From Liolophura sinensis (lineage: Eukaryota; Mollusca; Polyplacophora; Chitonida; Chitonidae), in the NCBI RefSeq assembly GCF_032854445.1, contig NC_088303.1, positions 31,195,501 to 31,259,500 on the forward strand: a stretch of DNA of 64,000 bases. Reading direction: 5' to 3'. Below are positions 1 to 13,510 of the stretch, one piece after another. Every line of letters begins with the position of its first letter. The first letter of the stretch is position 1. The notes below the pieces were generated by a model. That model saw only the letters and a list, made by a program, of their open reading frames with translations, had not been told where the DNA came from and made no database searches. The position numbers and the translations under genes were made by a program.

Positions 1-734
1 TTATACAGCTTAAAATACCATCAATTCGGCCTTGTGTAACAGCTACAAAGTTAAGCTACTTTGTTTTATTGAGAAAAGCTCTTCAGCTCTTTTCCTGTGA
101 TCTCTGGGCTGAAAATATGTTAAAGGCATTACAATGTTTTCTAACCATTGTTTATACACCGGTATTGTCGTAGATTGTATATATATTCCTATACAGTAAC
201 GTTTGCCTTCTGTAATATTATACAGAAAGTACATCTAGTGAATCCACAAGTGTAATATACCGAACATTCACCAAGAGACCTACCTTAACTGTACGATTCT
301 GGAAAATGAAGACAGGAATCAAGGATGTGATATATTTCCTTAGTCATATCCGGGAAAATGTATACCTTTGTGTTTAAAATTTAAATGAACACACGTCATC
401 ATGGCACAAGAATGTAGCTTGTTTGGTTCCGCAAAAGGCACGTTTTCTTGCATGGGATCAGGGGCTGGTATGTTTTCTGGTTGCAATAAACGTATATTGA
501 AAAATATAAAAATGGGAGATATTGTCATTTTGTTCAACACTGAAGTCATCCGGTTTTATCGAGCTCCTTCTGGACAATGAATGCCGAAATCAGGTAAAAA
601 ATCACGTTAATCCAAAGCAAAGAAATCTTGATATCGTCATCCACGAAATTGAACTTTAGGACAAACTTAATGGAGTGGATGCACTGTACAGGGTTTCCAT
701 ACTGATTAAATGGCTGAAGAAAGGGCTCTATACC

Positions 735-1090
735 CATCCATGGCTCTACAAAGGGTTGTAAGCGTCCATGACTGAACAAAGGGTTATATAAGCATCCATG
801 ACTGAGTGGTTGTATGAGCACCCATGACTGAACAAAGGGTTGTATAAGCACCCACGACTGAAAAAAGGGTTGTATAATCATCAATGACTGAATGATTGTA
901 TGAGCATCCATGGCTGTACAAAGGGTTGTATAAGTATCCATGACTGAAAAAAGGGTTGTATAATCATCAATGACTGAATGATTGTATACGATTCCATGGT
1001 TGAACAAAGAGTTGTATAAGCATCCGTGACTTAACAAAGGGCTGCATGGGCATCCATGACTGAACGATTGTATAAGAATCGATGACTTGC
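735..1090. repeat. ~30-bp degenerate tandem repeat
   Basis: Roughly eleven diverged units of the form catgactgaacaaagggttg plus ataagcacc. The resulting minus-strand open frame (HGCLYN, DDYTTLF repeats) is a by-product. The flanking 1-734 shows no feature I recognise. Confidence 0.85.
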
Positions 1091-1205
1091 CTGGACAAAA
1101 GTTTGTATAAGTATTCCTGGGTCGAACATATAGGCGTTCATACCGGTTGTAAAATGTGTGTTTTCGCCTTTTTCGAATATTTGGCAACTGTGCCTATAAT
1201 AAACC

Positions 1206-1852
1206 TTGCCGGTAATAGGACTACATGCATATATTGTCAGTAATAGGACTACATGTATATATTGTCGGTAATGGGACTACATGTATATGTTGTCGGCAAT
1301 ACGACTACATGTATATATTGTCAGTAATAGGACTACATGTATATATTGTCGGTAACACGACTACATGTATATATTGTCAGTAATAGGACTACATGTATAT
1401 ATTGTCGGTAATAGGATTACATGTATATCTTGTCAGTCTTAGGGCTACATGTATATATTGTCGGTAATAGGACTACATGTATATATTGTCGGTTATAGAA
1501 CTACATGCATATATTGTCGGTAATATACTACATGTATATATTGCCGGTAAAAGGACTACATGTATATATTGTCCATTATTGGACTACATGCATATATTGT
1601 CGGTAATATACTACATGTATATATTGTCGATAATAGGACTACATGTATATACTGTCGTTAATAGGACTACATGTATATATTGTCGGAAATAGGACTACAT
1701 GCATATATTGTCAGTAATATACTACATGCATATATTGTCGGTAATAGAACTACATGCATGTATTGTCGGTATTAGGACTCCATGTATATATTGTCGGTAA
1801 TAGAATTACAGGTATATATTGTCGGTAATAGGATTACATGTATATATTGCCG
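1206..1852. repeat. 28-bp minisatellite, about 23 units
   Basis: Tandem units containing ggactacatgtatatattgt. A few units are one base short (gtaatatactacatg). The ATG and TATATA elements make short chance frames only. Confidence 0.95.
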
Positions 1853-2892
1853 CAACGTCTACTCAAAACTGAACGAAAGCATATTTTCAAACAAACTGCA
1901 ACACCATTGATTTTCGAGCGCAAAGCAGAACACGTTCTATCACAGGTACGGCCGTGAAATGCACGTTTCCAATCACGGGTATGTATTGACCTCGATGTGT
2001 TATGTATGTTTGATCCTGGAGAACATTGCTTTTTCTTAAGTAGCACCGTGATGAATTGCGAGGTCTGCGTGACCATGGCAACCGGTGGAAAGAAGGCCCC
2101 ACAAGAACCTACTTGGCAGTCTCTCCCTACTTCAGTTTACGCGCACTCTTATGTCTATGCTTTGGGTCAGAGTAACATTTACCAGGAATGTTGCCTCGAC
2201 TTGACTTCCCTTGGAAGATATAAACATACATGCAGATCCCATTTTCGCAGGGTGGATATGATCAGCTCGGGCAGACACTTCTGCTATGGGTTACATACTC
2301 GTAGTTCTCACCGTGATCAAACTAAAAATGTTTTGTGATTCGTGTTAATTTGGTAAATGTTAACAAATCACTAATCTAGTATACTGAAGGTCACATTCCC
2401 GGCAACGCAACGGGTAAGTCCCAGGGCCTATCCTACAGCTCATTACAGGATGTAAACAGTTCATGGAGATCTCCAAGAGTACGCCTCAGCGTTTGCATGG
2501 TGAACGTAATGGTTTAAGAGGTAAACATCTACATGTATCTTTCTATCGATGTACATACATAAGTCTATCATCATCTTCACGATAACACGAAAGGCTTTCC
2601 AGAAGCCTTGCCAGGGTACTTCCAATTTATTTATTCATTTGATTGTTGTTAATACGCCATACTTAAACGTTGGGGTTGACTTTTATGGGCGGAGGAAACC
2701 GTAGTGCCTCGGACCTTTGGCAAGCTACTGAGCTTTTCTGGTCCAGTTGTATTGTTTCAAGTTATTTGTATATAATGTGATTTGAACACAGTATTCTGCT
2801 TAATCCTGGTCCGCTGCTGTCAAATACAGTTAGTTAGTCTTATGTAACGGTATACGTTATGACGATGTTATAGTGTTACATTGCTTCGCTGT
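1853..2892. other. Non-coding stretch with a diverged SINE-like piece
   Basis: Nothing recognisable at 1853-2620; a 113-codon open frame at 1997-2338 matches no family. At about 2625-2760 the text tttatttattcatttgattg, a modified acgccatac and gcggaggaaacc suggest an old, rearranged relative of the window's SINE. Confidence 0.5.
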
Positions 2893-3465
2893 GTTACTTA
2901 TACGAAGGCGACCAGCATTATGGTAGGAAGAAACCGGCAGAGCCCGGGCAAAACCCTCGACCATTCGCAGATTGCTGGAGATGAAGCCAGCGTGAACTTG
3001 ACTTGACCTCACAGCGATATCAATGGTGAGAAGTTTCTGGGTCCTTGTGCTGCAACAGCTGGCCAACCAGTTTCTGGGTCCTTGTGCTGCAACAGCTGGC
3101 CAACCAGTTTCTGGGTCCTTGTGCTGCAACAGCTGGCCAACCAGTTTCTGGGTCCTTGTGCTACAACAGCTGGCCAACCAGTTTCTGGGTCCTTGTGCTG
3201 CAACAGCTGGCCAACCAGTTTCTGGGTCCTTGTGCTGCAACAGCTGGCCAACCAGTTTCTGGGTCCTTGTGCTGCAACAGCTGGCCAACCAGTTTCTGGG
3301 TCCTTGTGCTACAACAGCTGGCCAACCAGTTTCTGGGTCCTTGTGCTGCAACAGCTGGCCAACCAGTTTCTGGGTCCTTGTGCTACAACAGCTGGCCAAC
3401 CAGTTTCTGGGTCCTTGTGCTACAACAGCTGGCCAACCACCAGGCCACAGAGGCTCACCGGAGTG
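2893..3465 (-). mobile_element. tRNA-derived SINE carrying an internal minisatellite
   Basis: A minus-strand copy of the common SINE of this window. It reads from near its 3' side (acttatacgaaggcgaccag, attatggtaggaagaaacc, cagagcccggg) through the tRNA-like head (cttgacctcacagcgatatc) to its 5' end (ccacagaggctcacc). Between 3032 and 3438 a 37-bp piece of the head is repeated 11 times. Removing ten units leaves about 203 bp, a normal size for this family. The A-rich tail is missing. Confidence 0.85.
3032..3438. repeat. 37-bp minisatellite, exactly 11 units, inside a SINE
   Basis: Eleven uninterrupted 37-bp units starting agtttctgggtccttgtgct. Units are identical except for one site, tGcaac versus tAcaac, in the order G G G A G G G A G A A. 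Because 37 is not a multiple of three and no stop occurs in a unit, several long frames run through it on both strands; none is a gene. Confidence 0.97.
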
Positions 3466-6050
3466 TTAGGACAGCAGATAATTAAGACGATCTGCTTACA
3501 GGAGAAAATCGTATTATTAACCCAACATTTTAGTAATTATTTTAAGGTCAGTGCAGAAAGCGTCAATTCTTAGAAAAAAATTCGCTGTATTTAGAAAGCA
3601 TGATTTTTTGGAGTGAGTCACATCCCCTTGCTGTCTAGATGACAGGAGATGTTCAACAAACTTGAAATGTCAATCATGTAATTATGCGGTCTAAAACGTA
3701 ACTTTAGTCCTCGCCGGGCGGACAGTTTAGACCTTTGACGGATGACCATTTATAATTCTCTTAGTTAACATTATATGCCCAGGAGGTTTATTTAGGAGTC
3801 AAACGCAACTCATTTTTGCCTTTAGCTGAACCAACTCAAAATCCTGAATTTCTTTCGACGGTGCGTCCCTTTAAAATATATATTACAGGGGTACTGCTCA
3901 TTTTGCTGTCAAGCAAGATATAACTTTTATATAGACTTTACCCATGGTGTCAACCTTAGAATAAAGTTATTAATATTAATGAAGATAACTCAGACATGTA
4001 ATTACTGACAGAGTAATATTTTATGTGTAAATAACTTATGTTCACATCGCAACAGTTTACAAAAATAGACATTTATTATCTAAAACGACAAATGTATGTT
4101 CACAGTAAGACAGTGGGTTGCCTACAGCCTATGTAGCGTAGACGGGATTATAAAAAAACTAGAAACCTAAACTGGGTGAGAAATTGTGAGGAGTTTCTAA
4201 ATACATGTATAACGAAAACGCGTAACAAAACAGCGACTGGTACAATTAGCAAAACAAACAGGCGACAGGGTTCAGTTATAATTGATAACGAACAGACGCG
4301 AAGTCATATAATCAATATTATAAAAGATAATAGTATCATTCATACACCTTAAAATATTCTGTTGGTCAAGTAACAAAGAAATGTCTGTTCTAACTCAATT
4401 TCAATTCAAATCCACCATATAAAGACTATTTTCCCCTCAGTATTTTGTTCACTTCTGCAACAAATGACCGTTCTTTGGGCTAAAGTGCAACAAAGTGAAG
4501 CGAATTACATCGAGTGTCAAGGACAAATGGATGCAGGCCTTTGTTCTTATGGCTGAACATGAGACAGTCACGTGATAGAAGAGTTCCTTGACGAAGCTCT
4601 TAAGGATTGCTAATACAAAGTAACACGAAAAAGGTTACACAACCACAAAAGTGCGCATGCGTGGGTCATAAGATTTTCACCTTGAATGGATAACACATTT
4701 CTGAACAACCCCACCGTACCAACACGAAATGCACAGTTTCTGTAGCATCATTCATAACTCTGACAGCAAATCACACATACCGTGTAACGTTACGACATGA
4801 TGACACGTTTTGTAACGCCATAGAGAAGGGTAATGGGTACTCACAACGCCTGTCTAGTTCACTATAGGTAGGGTACAACATAGGCTTTTAGCTGCCTGCA
4901 TGAGTAACAGCTTTTAAAAAAAATCTGACAGAATGCTACATGCATTCCCAGCCAGTCACAGAAAAGGTAGGTTTCCACAAAGCTGGTCCTGCTTAACTCA
5001 AGCACACATAAAAACCAAAGTGAAGGTTTCTTACTGATTTTTAGGATTCAGCTCGTAAACGGACACATAACCCTTTCCCATCATAAGGTATTCTTATGAT
5101 AGTTTGGTGCATAGCATCTTATCATCTGATATGGTGCATTGAAGATATACGACAATGCCACATTGAATATGTTCGCATTGAACGTGCTCGCAACAACGCA
5201 TTAAAGCATATGTTAAACAATTCTACTCCTGTCTGTTCCAAATAAGACTGCAGCCGATCAGGGGTTTTCATGGATAGACTTGGAGGGTTAAGCGATCTAA
5301 AATTGACTTTTCTCGCAATGTGGTATGAAGGAAATGTGCACAGAGCAAGACTTAATGATAAAAATGATCATAATCACTAAAAAAAAAATCTTCTTTTAAG
5401 TTTAACAGAAAGTCTGTTATTAAAACGCTACACTGTGTCATACTGAACATGATATCCTGTTAGTCTTATAAAACCATTGCGTTGAATTTATATAATATGT
5501 GTCCTGTATTTAATAGAATAATGTGCTATTCTGAATACATTCTGGCATCAATCAGACATCAGAATTTCTGCGCATCACCGATTCATGTTCTAACTTTCTC
5601 TTGAACTGATCAGGATATCTACATTGAACTGTTTATTATTTACCTGACGAAACTCGATAGTTTCCACCACCAATAAACTTGAACACCCGCCTATTCAGGT
5701 GACTTATGCATTAGTATGGTGTAAAACACCAATCATGTAAATAAATACAATACACTTTGTTCGACACCACGTGCTATTCGTGCAAGTCAATGTTCACACA
5801 TAAAATAAATGATCTGCAGAAAAGAAAAATGCACTATTTACATATGTTTCCTTTTCCAGAGTATACGCCTGGATCATTCAGAGGTTAGCTATACCGCTAC
5901 TTGAAGCTTTTACTCACTATATCAGTAACTCTTGCACGGGCTCTACATGTAAGTTCTGTAAAACACTGCAATTAGACTTCATAGTAATTCAGCGTTTCGG
6001 TATGAGAGTTTCATACAAGTTCTTCAACTAGATTAAGCACTGCGCGGACT
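3466..6050. other. No recognised feature
   Basis: About 2.6 kb of A+T-rich sequence without long open frames, tandem structure or similarity to the other repeat families here. Confidence 0.6.
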
Positions 6051-6059
6051 TCCGTACAA

Positions 6060-6425
6060 TGTACGAGCTCTCAGTCCAGATCCCGTGGTGTTTGCAAGGC
6101 CTGGCACCCGTGCAATCTCTCTCTTTTTCTCTCTCCAGGCCTCATGGTTTTTGGAAGGCCTGACACCAGCAGTCTGTACAATCTCTCTCCAGAGCCCCTG
6201 ATGTTTGGAAGGCCTGGCACCAGTGTTCTGTACAATCTCTCTCTCTAGAGCCCGTTGTTTTTGGACGGTCTGACACTAGCGTTCTGTACAATTTCTCTCT
6301 CCAGATCCCGTATTGTTTGGAAGGCCTACCACCCGCTTTCTGTACAAGTTTTCTCTCCAGAGCCCGTGGTGTTTAGAAGGCCTGATACCAGAGTTCTGTA
6401 CAAGCATTCTCTCCAGATTCCGTAA
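6060..6425. repeat. ~56-bp minisatellite, about 6 units
   Basis: Diverged units combining ttctgtacaatctctctc, ccagagcccgtggtg and tttggaaggcctggcacc. Successive tgtaca steps are 54, 56, 56 and 57 bp apart. A weaker pyrimidine-rich continuation with ttctacatg motifs extends to about 6700. Beyond it, 6700-7380 holds nothing recognisable. Confidence 0.85.
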
Positions 6426-7382
6426 GGATATATCCAGATCCTGCAATCTACTTTCACGTATTACATTGGTTCTACACGTAAGTTCTTTACATATTCTACA
6501 TGCAGATTCGGTTTATGTTCTACATGTACATCCTGCTTTCGTCCAGCTTCCACACCGAGGTTCGGTACAGGTTTCTACAACCGGTTCCACGCAGGTTGTC
6601 TGCCTACATTTCGTAGAGATTATCCACACAGATTCTGTATAGGTTTTACATCCACTCCATACAAGTTCTCTATCTAGCTTCCGTCAGATTCTAAACCAAG
6701 GTCCCATACCCGTAAATTATCAATGGATTGCGCAGGTACACCCAGGTACAAATAAAAACGTTCATTACGATTTACTGCATCCAAATCGTTTTACACTGTC
6801 TATTTATGTTCGTCCATCAAGCTTTAGTTTCAGCTTTGAACATTCTTGGTGGCTATGAGACCACCACCAGCACATATGTACATGCAGTAAGGAGTCTTCT
6901 CTTAAGTGCGGCGCATTCTTATTTAAACCTAAAAACAATACTGAGAGATACTGAGAAATACCTTTTGTCTACCAGAATAATTAATTATTCGTGACAAATT
7001 TGACTTGACAAACATCGTTTGATGAATGTTACCTTAAAGCCAGGAACTTAGACAAGATAAAAATAAGGGAGATAACTCTTTCACTAAAACAGCCGAACAG
7101 AATAGGCATGGGTATTCTGGGTTTTTTGTTCACCACAAAAATACAAAGTACTCACGTTAGCACCACAATACAGTCGCGTAGAAAAATAAGCAGTCTTCGT
7201 CTTAATCTGCGAAGCGAGGTGCCAGAGGGTTTTTTTACAGAGTATTTAAATATGTCTGCACAGGTTTGAGATATCAACATTACACACAACCATACAGTAA
7301 TTTTACACCAAGGGTCTGTGTGCTGAAGTTTTGAGGAATGAATTCAACCACATTTTCGTAGGCGTAATACAGAAGATTCACC

Positions 7383-8405
7383 CGTGTGGTTACACGTGCA
7401 TAATTCCCCACGGTGGTTACACATGTATAATTCATCGTTTTGGTTACGCATGTATAAATCACCACTGTGGTTACGCATGTATAGTTAACCATGGTGGTTA
7501 CACATGTATAATTCACCACGGTGGTTACACATGTATAATTCACCACTGTGGTTATACATGTATAATTCACCACTGTGGTTAAACATGTGTAATTCACCAC
7601 TGTAGTTACGCATGTATAGTTAACCACGGTGGTTACACATGCATAATTCACCACTGTGATTACACATATATAATTCACCACTGTAGTTATGCATGTATAG
7701 TTAACCACGGTGGTTACACATGTATAATTCACGACTGTGGTTAAACATGTGTAATTCACCACTGTGGTTGCACATGTGTAATTCACCACTGTGGTTACAC
7801 ATATGCATGTATAATTCGATACTGTGGATACATATGTGTAATTCACCACTGTGGTTACCCATTTATAATTCACCAGTGTGGTTACACATGTATAATTCAC
7901 CAATGTGGTTACACATGTATAATTCGCCACTGTGCTTACACATGTATAAATCACCAATGTGGTTACATATGCATAATTCACCACTGTGACGACACATGTA
8001 TAATTCACCACGGTTGTTACACATGTATAGTTCACCACTGTGATTACACATATATAATTTACCACTGTGACGACAAATGCATAATTCACCACGGCGGCTA
8101 CAAATGTATAGTTCACCACTATGGTTACACATGTAGAATTCACCACTGTGATTACATATGTATAATTGACCACTGTGTCGACACATGTATAATTCACCCC
8201 GATGTTTACACATATAATGCTCGCTACTCCGGTTACACATGTATAATTCACTACTGTGGTTACACATGTATAATTCACTACTGTGGTTACACATGTATAA
8301 TTCACTACTGTGGTTACACATGTATAATTCACCACCGTGGTTACACATGTATAATTCACTACTGTGGTTACACATGTATAATTCACCACCGTGGTTTCAC
8401 AAGTA
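7383..8405. repeat. 27-bp minisatellite, about 37 units
   Basis: Tandem units of the form ggttacacatgtataattca plus ccactgt. Units differ by substitutions and one visible 6-bp insertion near 7800, so the 3-base register is never lost. The minus strand therefore stays open for 387 codons (7280-8443) as a nine-residue repeat, VNYTCVTTV. A host coding role is not supported by splice sites, a clear start or any domain. Confidence 0.95.
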
Positions 8406-8730
8406 TATGTGGAAGCTGAACCTTCGGTGCTAAACCAGTACAAGCCGACCCGTAGAATTCAATCGGACTCTTATGCAATCTCAACACAGTTGTAGAGGAT
8501 TATTAAATAAAACTGGGGCCTACTTAGAACAGAGCCTGTGAAAAAGTTGTCTCATCACTGCTTCATTTCTGTTACCCACACACTATGATGTTGTCGGATC
8601 ATGTTTCATGTGGGTTTTTTTTCTGCATTTTGCTGGGGAATTTATTCTTAGCACAGTCCAGAAGATGGCGCATTACCACAATTAGCGCCCTGAACGAATT
8701 TTTCAATAGCAGAAGGCGCCCTAATAACAG

Positions 8731-9055
8731 ACTTGTCATTTCCAACGGATAATATATGACATAATATGACACAGTAGAAGCCGCCACAGACTTGTCATTT
8801 CCACAGGATAATATATGACATAATATGACACAGTAGAAGCCGCCACAGAATTGTCATTTCCACTGGATAATATATGACATAATATGACACAGAAGAAGCC
8901 ACCAGAGAATTGTCATTTCCGCAGGATAATATATGACATAACATGACACAGTAGAAGCCGCCATAGAATTGTCATTTCCACAGGATAATATGACATAATA
9001 TGACACAGTAGAAGCCGCCACAGAATTGTCATTTCCACAGGATAATATGACAAAT
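8731..9055. repeat. 59-bp minisatellite, about 5.5 units
   Basis: Units contain ttgtcatttccacaggataa, tatgacataatatgacac and agtagaagccgccacaga. Spacing is 59 bp for four steps and 57 bp for the last, where a TA pair is lost. Confidence 0.95.
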
Positions 9056-10931
9056 GGTTCATTATAGCATATACCCATTTCTTAAAATTATAAAGCGACT
9101 AGAGAGTAATTTTCATCTGTGCGTCGCCTCTTAACAGGTGCAAATTATGGGAACTCTAGACAAACACAATGATATCGTAAGAGGTGTTTATAAGGCATAT
9201 AAACGTCTATGTTGCATCTCTAAATGTTCGAAACGTGGATGCAGCTTTAGACATAATAAGTATAAAATAACTCTATTATGATATAGGTGGTTATTTTGCA
9301 TTAGTCACCGGCACAAGAAATCAATGTAAGAACAAAGGTTCGTTTACAAAGCAACGCACACAAACCAATCAAATCTGTGTACAATTTACATTTGGATAAT
9401 TTGCATATTTGACTTCCGTTTCTAGTCTGGCGTTCATCTGTGATTGTTTTTAATTTGTAGAGCAAGTTTATGCCATCTACATTTATTGCTCCCTGGCAAA
9501 TGATTTGCTTTTAAGCAACGCAATGGAATTGCGATCTGATCTGAGAAATCTGTGCTTTAACACAGACTTCGATTATTTACGTGATAAATGTGATTTGACT
9601 TATTTTTCTTTTTTCATTTCCAAATCGCTCTCATTTTCAATCGCTGGATTGTGAAGGAAAGATGAGAAATTTGGACATGGTGACATTATACTTTATAAAA
9701 GTGAAATTTCAACGTTAATACTTAAACTGTTGAATGCAGCAAAACTTTGAATGATGCCATTTTGCTCAATGAGATAACAACAGGCGCATTCTCCTCCATC
9801 ATTCGCATTAGCACTATAGGATAGACGTCTTTATGCCAGTTGTGTTATGCCAATGAAGTCAGAGCCTGATTCGTAAATCATTACGTTCTGAATCAGTAGT
9901 ATAAGGCACACGCTATACGGAACAACCACACAAGTAACTGAACTGTTTCAAAGTCAAACAAAAACAAAGAACTGGGGTTCCCCAGACTATCGCATGAATG
10001 ATATTTGTGTCAGTCATCCTGTCTGGGCTTCTTTGAATGGCTGCTATAGTTATAAAGTCCCTCGGGGTATTTGTTCGCGAGTAAACCCGTTATAATTACG
10101 GTGATCTAAACAACTGCTAGTTTTCCATACACAGAGCCCAACTACACCAGGTAAACATCAAGTTTAACAAAATGAGATGGAGAGTGTACCTTCCGAAGAT
10201 TCTCGTGAAGAACTTTAGCGACTAATAAATTAAATGGCCCCCAAGTTGTGAATGTTTGAATAAATGATTATGGATTAGCACAACAAATTGTGCTGGACTA
10301 CATGTTATACCTCTCTTAACACAGCTTCATAACAGCGTTATAACCCGGGGTACGTTGTACCATTTGTAATATACCATCTTACATAACTTTAACCACAAGT
10401 TACAAAAACATATGAAATAACACTTCTCCTACATTCGTTTCACAACTTGTATACCGCAAGCTGAATACTGTAAATCGCATTGTGCGAACGAGGGCATGCA
10501 CGTAGAGGAATGAAATGTAGCAGGACTGTAGTCACCTTGGGGCATGTTGTAAAATTACAGGTGGGTAATAATTCCTTGTAGGCTAATCAACTTGAAAAGT
10601 AAACCCATTCAAGGTATCTCGATGGAAACTGGGGCTCCATTCATTTACATGATATTAAAACACAGAACGCGTTCCACTGAGTCATACACATTAGGCGAAC
10701 TTTTTTAGGGGCCAGTGACCTGTTTTTTTTTCAAGCTCTGAGCCTCTGTCTTCTTCTTGTGATGCACGAAACGCAGTTGTTCCAAGTGGCATACCACAGA
10801 CATGGTGTGATCCGGGCAAACACGTATACAGCCTTCATTTTGGTTGTAAAATTTTACATAGGTAACAGGTAAACCCAAGAAACATGGAAAAAACAACAAC
10901 TACAACACCAGCAGGAGCGACACAACCTCTG
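9056..10931. other. Region downstream of the FNDC-like stop codon
   Basis: A+T-rich, without repeats or open frames that I can assign. The part next to 10931 should be the 3' UTR of the minus-strand gene. The nearest canonical signal I noticed is a TTTATT at about 9482. Confidence 0.45.
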
Positions 10932-11275
10932 CTACATTTCCGTCACTACTCGCTCCATTTCTATCGTTGGTAAAGTCGCTATCGTATGCATTCTCTGCAG
11001 TCTTCTTTTCTCCCGTTCGACAATCGTGACGGATAGCTTTCTGCCGTAGTTTTTGTATATCACACTGTCCTGTGGTCTTTTCACTATTTTCACGTTTTCC
11101 AAATTTTTCGGACTGTGTCTGTATCTTGGCTCCATAGGCTGCAGTATTCGGATGCTAGCCCAGCGCCTAAGAAACACCATGACAGCAACCACCCAGGCGA
11201 TGATCACGAACACGACGATGAGGATTTCCCCGGCCTGGGGCCTGTAGGTGGTAGGGGGAACAGGCTCGATCCCAT
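10932..11275 (-). CDS. FNDC4/5-like membrane protein, terminal exon (TM helix and cytoplasmic tail)
   Basis: Last coding exon of the only convincing host gene. On the minus strand a pyrimidine-rich tract ending ttgtctattgcag gives a strong acceptor. The exon opens with two bases of a split codon (phase 1) and runs 113 further codons to a stop. It encodes a short Pro-rich linker, then a transmembrane helix (GEILIVVFVIIAWVVAVMVF) followed by RR, which fits a type I orientation with the tail inside. The tail is basic, has a Tyr-containing IYKNYGRK stretch and an RKLS site, and ends V-T-E-M, which fits a class I-like PDZ ligand. FNDC4 and FNDC5 have a helix with the same G-E-(V/L)-L-I start, a central Trp, and a following Arg/EP stretch; this is the main ground for the family call. 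The tail is longer than in vertebrate FNDC5. I saw no TTTATT (AATAAA on this strand) between about 10200 and the stop. The exon is sound; orthology is inferred. Confidence 0.72.
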
Positions 11276-11964
11276 CTGCAATAGACAAGAGAAAACATTA
11301 GGAGCAGACGGCGATGATAGAAGCCATTTCCATGGACTTAATTCTGCAAATACACGTTGCTAATGTGGTAGCCCTAAAAGATTACGTCGTTTTTCAAAGG
11401 GAAACTTCTGAATGTGGCCCCAGAGGCGGATGGGAAACATAAAAGCAGTCGGTCCAAACAGTTTATCCTTTTATACTTTTCTGTACAGCTATACGCGTTC
11501 AGCAAAGTGTGAATTCATAAGAACTGTAACGTAACAGCTAAAAATGTTGTGTTTTTAAAACAGTTTTGAAACGACCTGTTTAGTCGGGAAATGTTCCTCT
11601 GTTATCATTGTTTATGTATATGGCTAGCACTATACAAGTAAAAGAGGTAAATAGTTGATAAAATCCCAGAAAGCAAAGCTTTTAAGATACATATGGCTAA
11701 CACCACAGGAGTAACAGAGGTCACATCGGAAAATACATATTTCTTGGAATACCACGGCCTGGGACAGAGAACTGGCTCATGTCATAGAGACGGTGAACCA
11801 AGCACGAAAACATACAAATACATGGTTACAGGAACACTTGCGCAATGGGTACTTCTAGGATACTTTATTACGCAATACCGCACACTTTACACCGTGCCGA
11901 GGAAACACGTTATTGCATTAAATTACCCTGAACGTTGTTTCCAAGAGTACACATAGCCTTTATT

Positions 11965-12440
11965 GTCCAGGGCCAGTTGCACGGTCAAAGAGATTGTAGC
12001 TACAGTTTACAGTTGAATGTAAAAATACTTTACACCGCTTGCATAAAGTAACTGTAAGGCGATTGTAATTTTAGGAAGTTACAATCGCGATGGTAGGCCA
12101 CATTTGACTCGTACATAAAGATGGCCTGTGTAGATGGACAAGGACCAGTCGATAACTTTTCTTGCCTTCATTTTCCAAACAGTTCTACATCATAATAGTT
12201 CAGCAGCTAGCAACATCAACATGTGAAAAAATGTTTCGTAACACGTTTTTAAGACAATTACATTGCACATCTTTGCAAACCAAATCAAAAAGTACTAACT
12301 AACAGTCTCTCTAAGGAAAGTATTTGTACTTAACCTTAATTTTGGCGTGAGTGTAAATATTTACAACAGTATCAACCCGATTGTAATTTCTGATTGTAAG
12401 TTACAACCATCGTAGCTTACACTCCCTTCGTGTAGGAGGG
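11965..12440. mobile_element. Possible MITE or MITE remnant
   Basis: Starts gggccagttgcacggtcaaa and ends with a weakly inverted partner (ctacacgaagggagtgtaag on the minus strand). Inside are inverted pairs of cgattgtaa and ttacaatcg, including gattgtaattttaggaag followed by ttacaatcg. The terminal match is imperfect and no target duplication is clear. Confidence 0.3.
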
Positions 12441-13404
12441 TGTCGATGGCGACGATCGAGATCTTAGCAGTCCCTGCAGTTGTATGCCTGCATATCAGTA
12501 TAACAATAGGCTCGTTGAATGCAGGATACCTTGCCTGGCGCTAAAATTAACAATACAACCGGGTTTCCACGTGTACGTGGAGCATCCCTCTCAGAAACCA
12601 CTCCGTTTGCTGACGTCAAAACGAGTCTGACCTGTCCCATATTATTGATTAATTAGGCTGTACAATGATTTTGGAAAATTGCCAGATCAGTGTCATGATA
12701 CGACGTTTCAGGGCAACAAGTATCGGTTACAACGCCAATACATTCGTCAATATTTCAGCTCTTTTCCGGATACGACATACATGTGTTATTGCATGCTCAT
12801 TATGGCCATCGTAAATATAGTTATTATGTAGGAAAGCTGACTTACACATGTTATACTGATTTTACTAACAATGTATTGCGCTTTGTTCAAACCAATCAAA
12901 CCAGGTCAAAATGAACAATCAAACCAGGTAAAATCATGTGCGCAGCCGCAATCACCTTCTTTCCAGACAACTCCAAATCCCAAGCGAAATATTATCTTTG
13001 TTTTCAACCGGAAAATAATTACAAACATCTAGGGAGAAACCACCCACACATCTATGAACTGTCAAGATTTTGTGCATATCCAGAGATTCTTGAAATTTCA
13101 ACATTTTAACATTTATTTGAACTATTAAATAACGCCAAAAATAGTAAATTAAATTAACATATTGCAGGAATGCAATTTTTGGCCACTATTTTCGGAAGGG
13201 AGCCATAGTGTAGGTCGTCCAAGGAAGAAATATGATCCGGCCTGAGTATTCCAATTATCAAACAATTTCGCTATTTACAGCAAAATGCGCATATTTCTGT
13301 GGGTGGTATGGGGAGAGAGAAAGAAAACAACACATTTCCAATACGTTCATATTTGGACTTTGATTCCAGCCTAATTTCATACTTTATATACTTTCTTACA
13401 GTTT

Positions 13405-13510
13405 TGGTGCTTTGTGTTATACGTCGTTTTGGGAATTGGCTTTGAACTGGAACGTCCTTATTGGTTGACGGCTGGTATATGAATGTCTGTTTCGACGCAC
13501 AGATTTGAAT
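13405..13510 (+). repeat. Dispersed repeat R2, copy 1
   Basis: A segment with tgtgttatacgtcgtttt, ggaattg, and then gacggctggtatatgaatgt followed by ctgtttcga. It recurs at 57190-57300 (minus strand, over about 100 bp), at 32520-32600, and weakly at 25780-25835. A signal-peptide-like open frame across it (13271-13609, minus) is therefore likely spurious. Confidence 0.6.

Noticed and set aside
2857-3573. Frames of up to 180 codons on both strands
   Set aside because: They run through the 37-bp array inside a SINE. A unit length that is not a multiple of three opens several frames at once.
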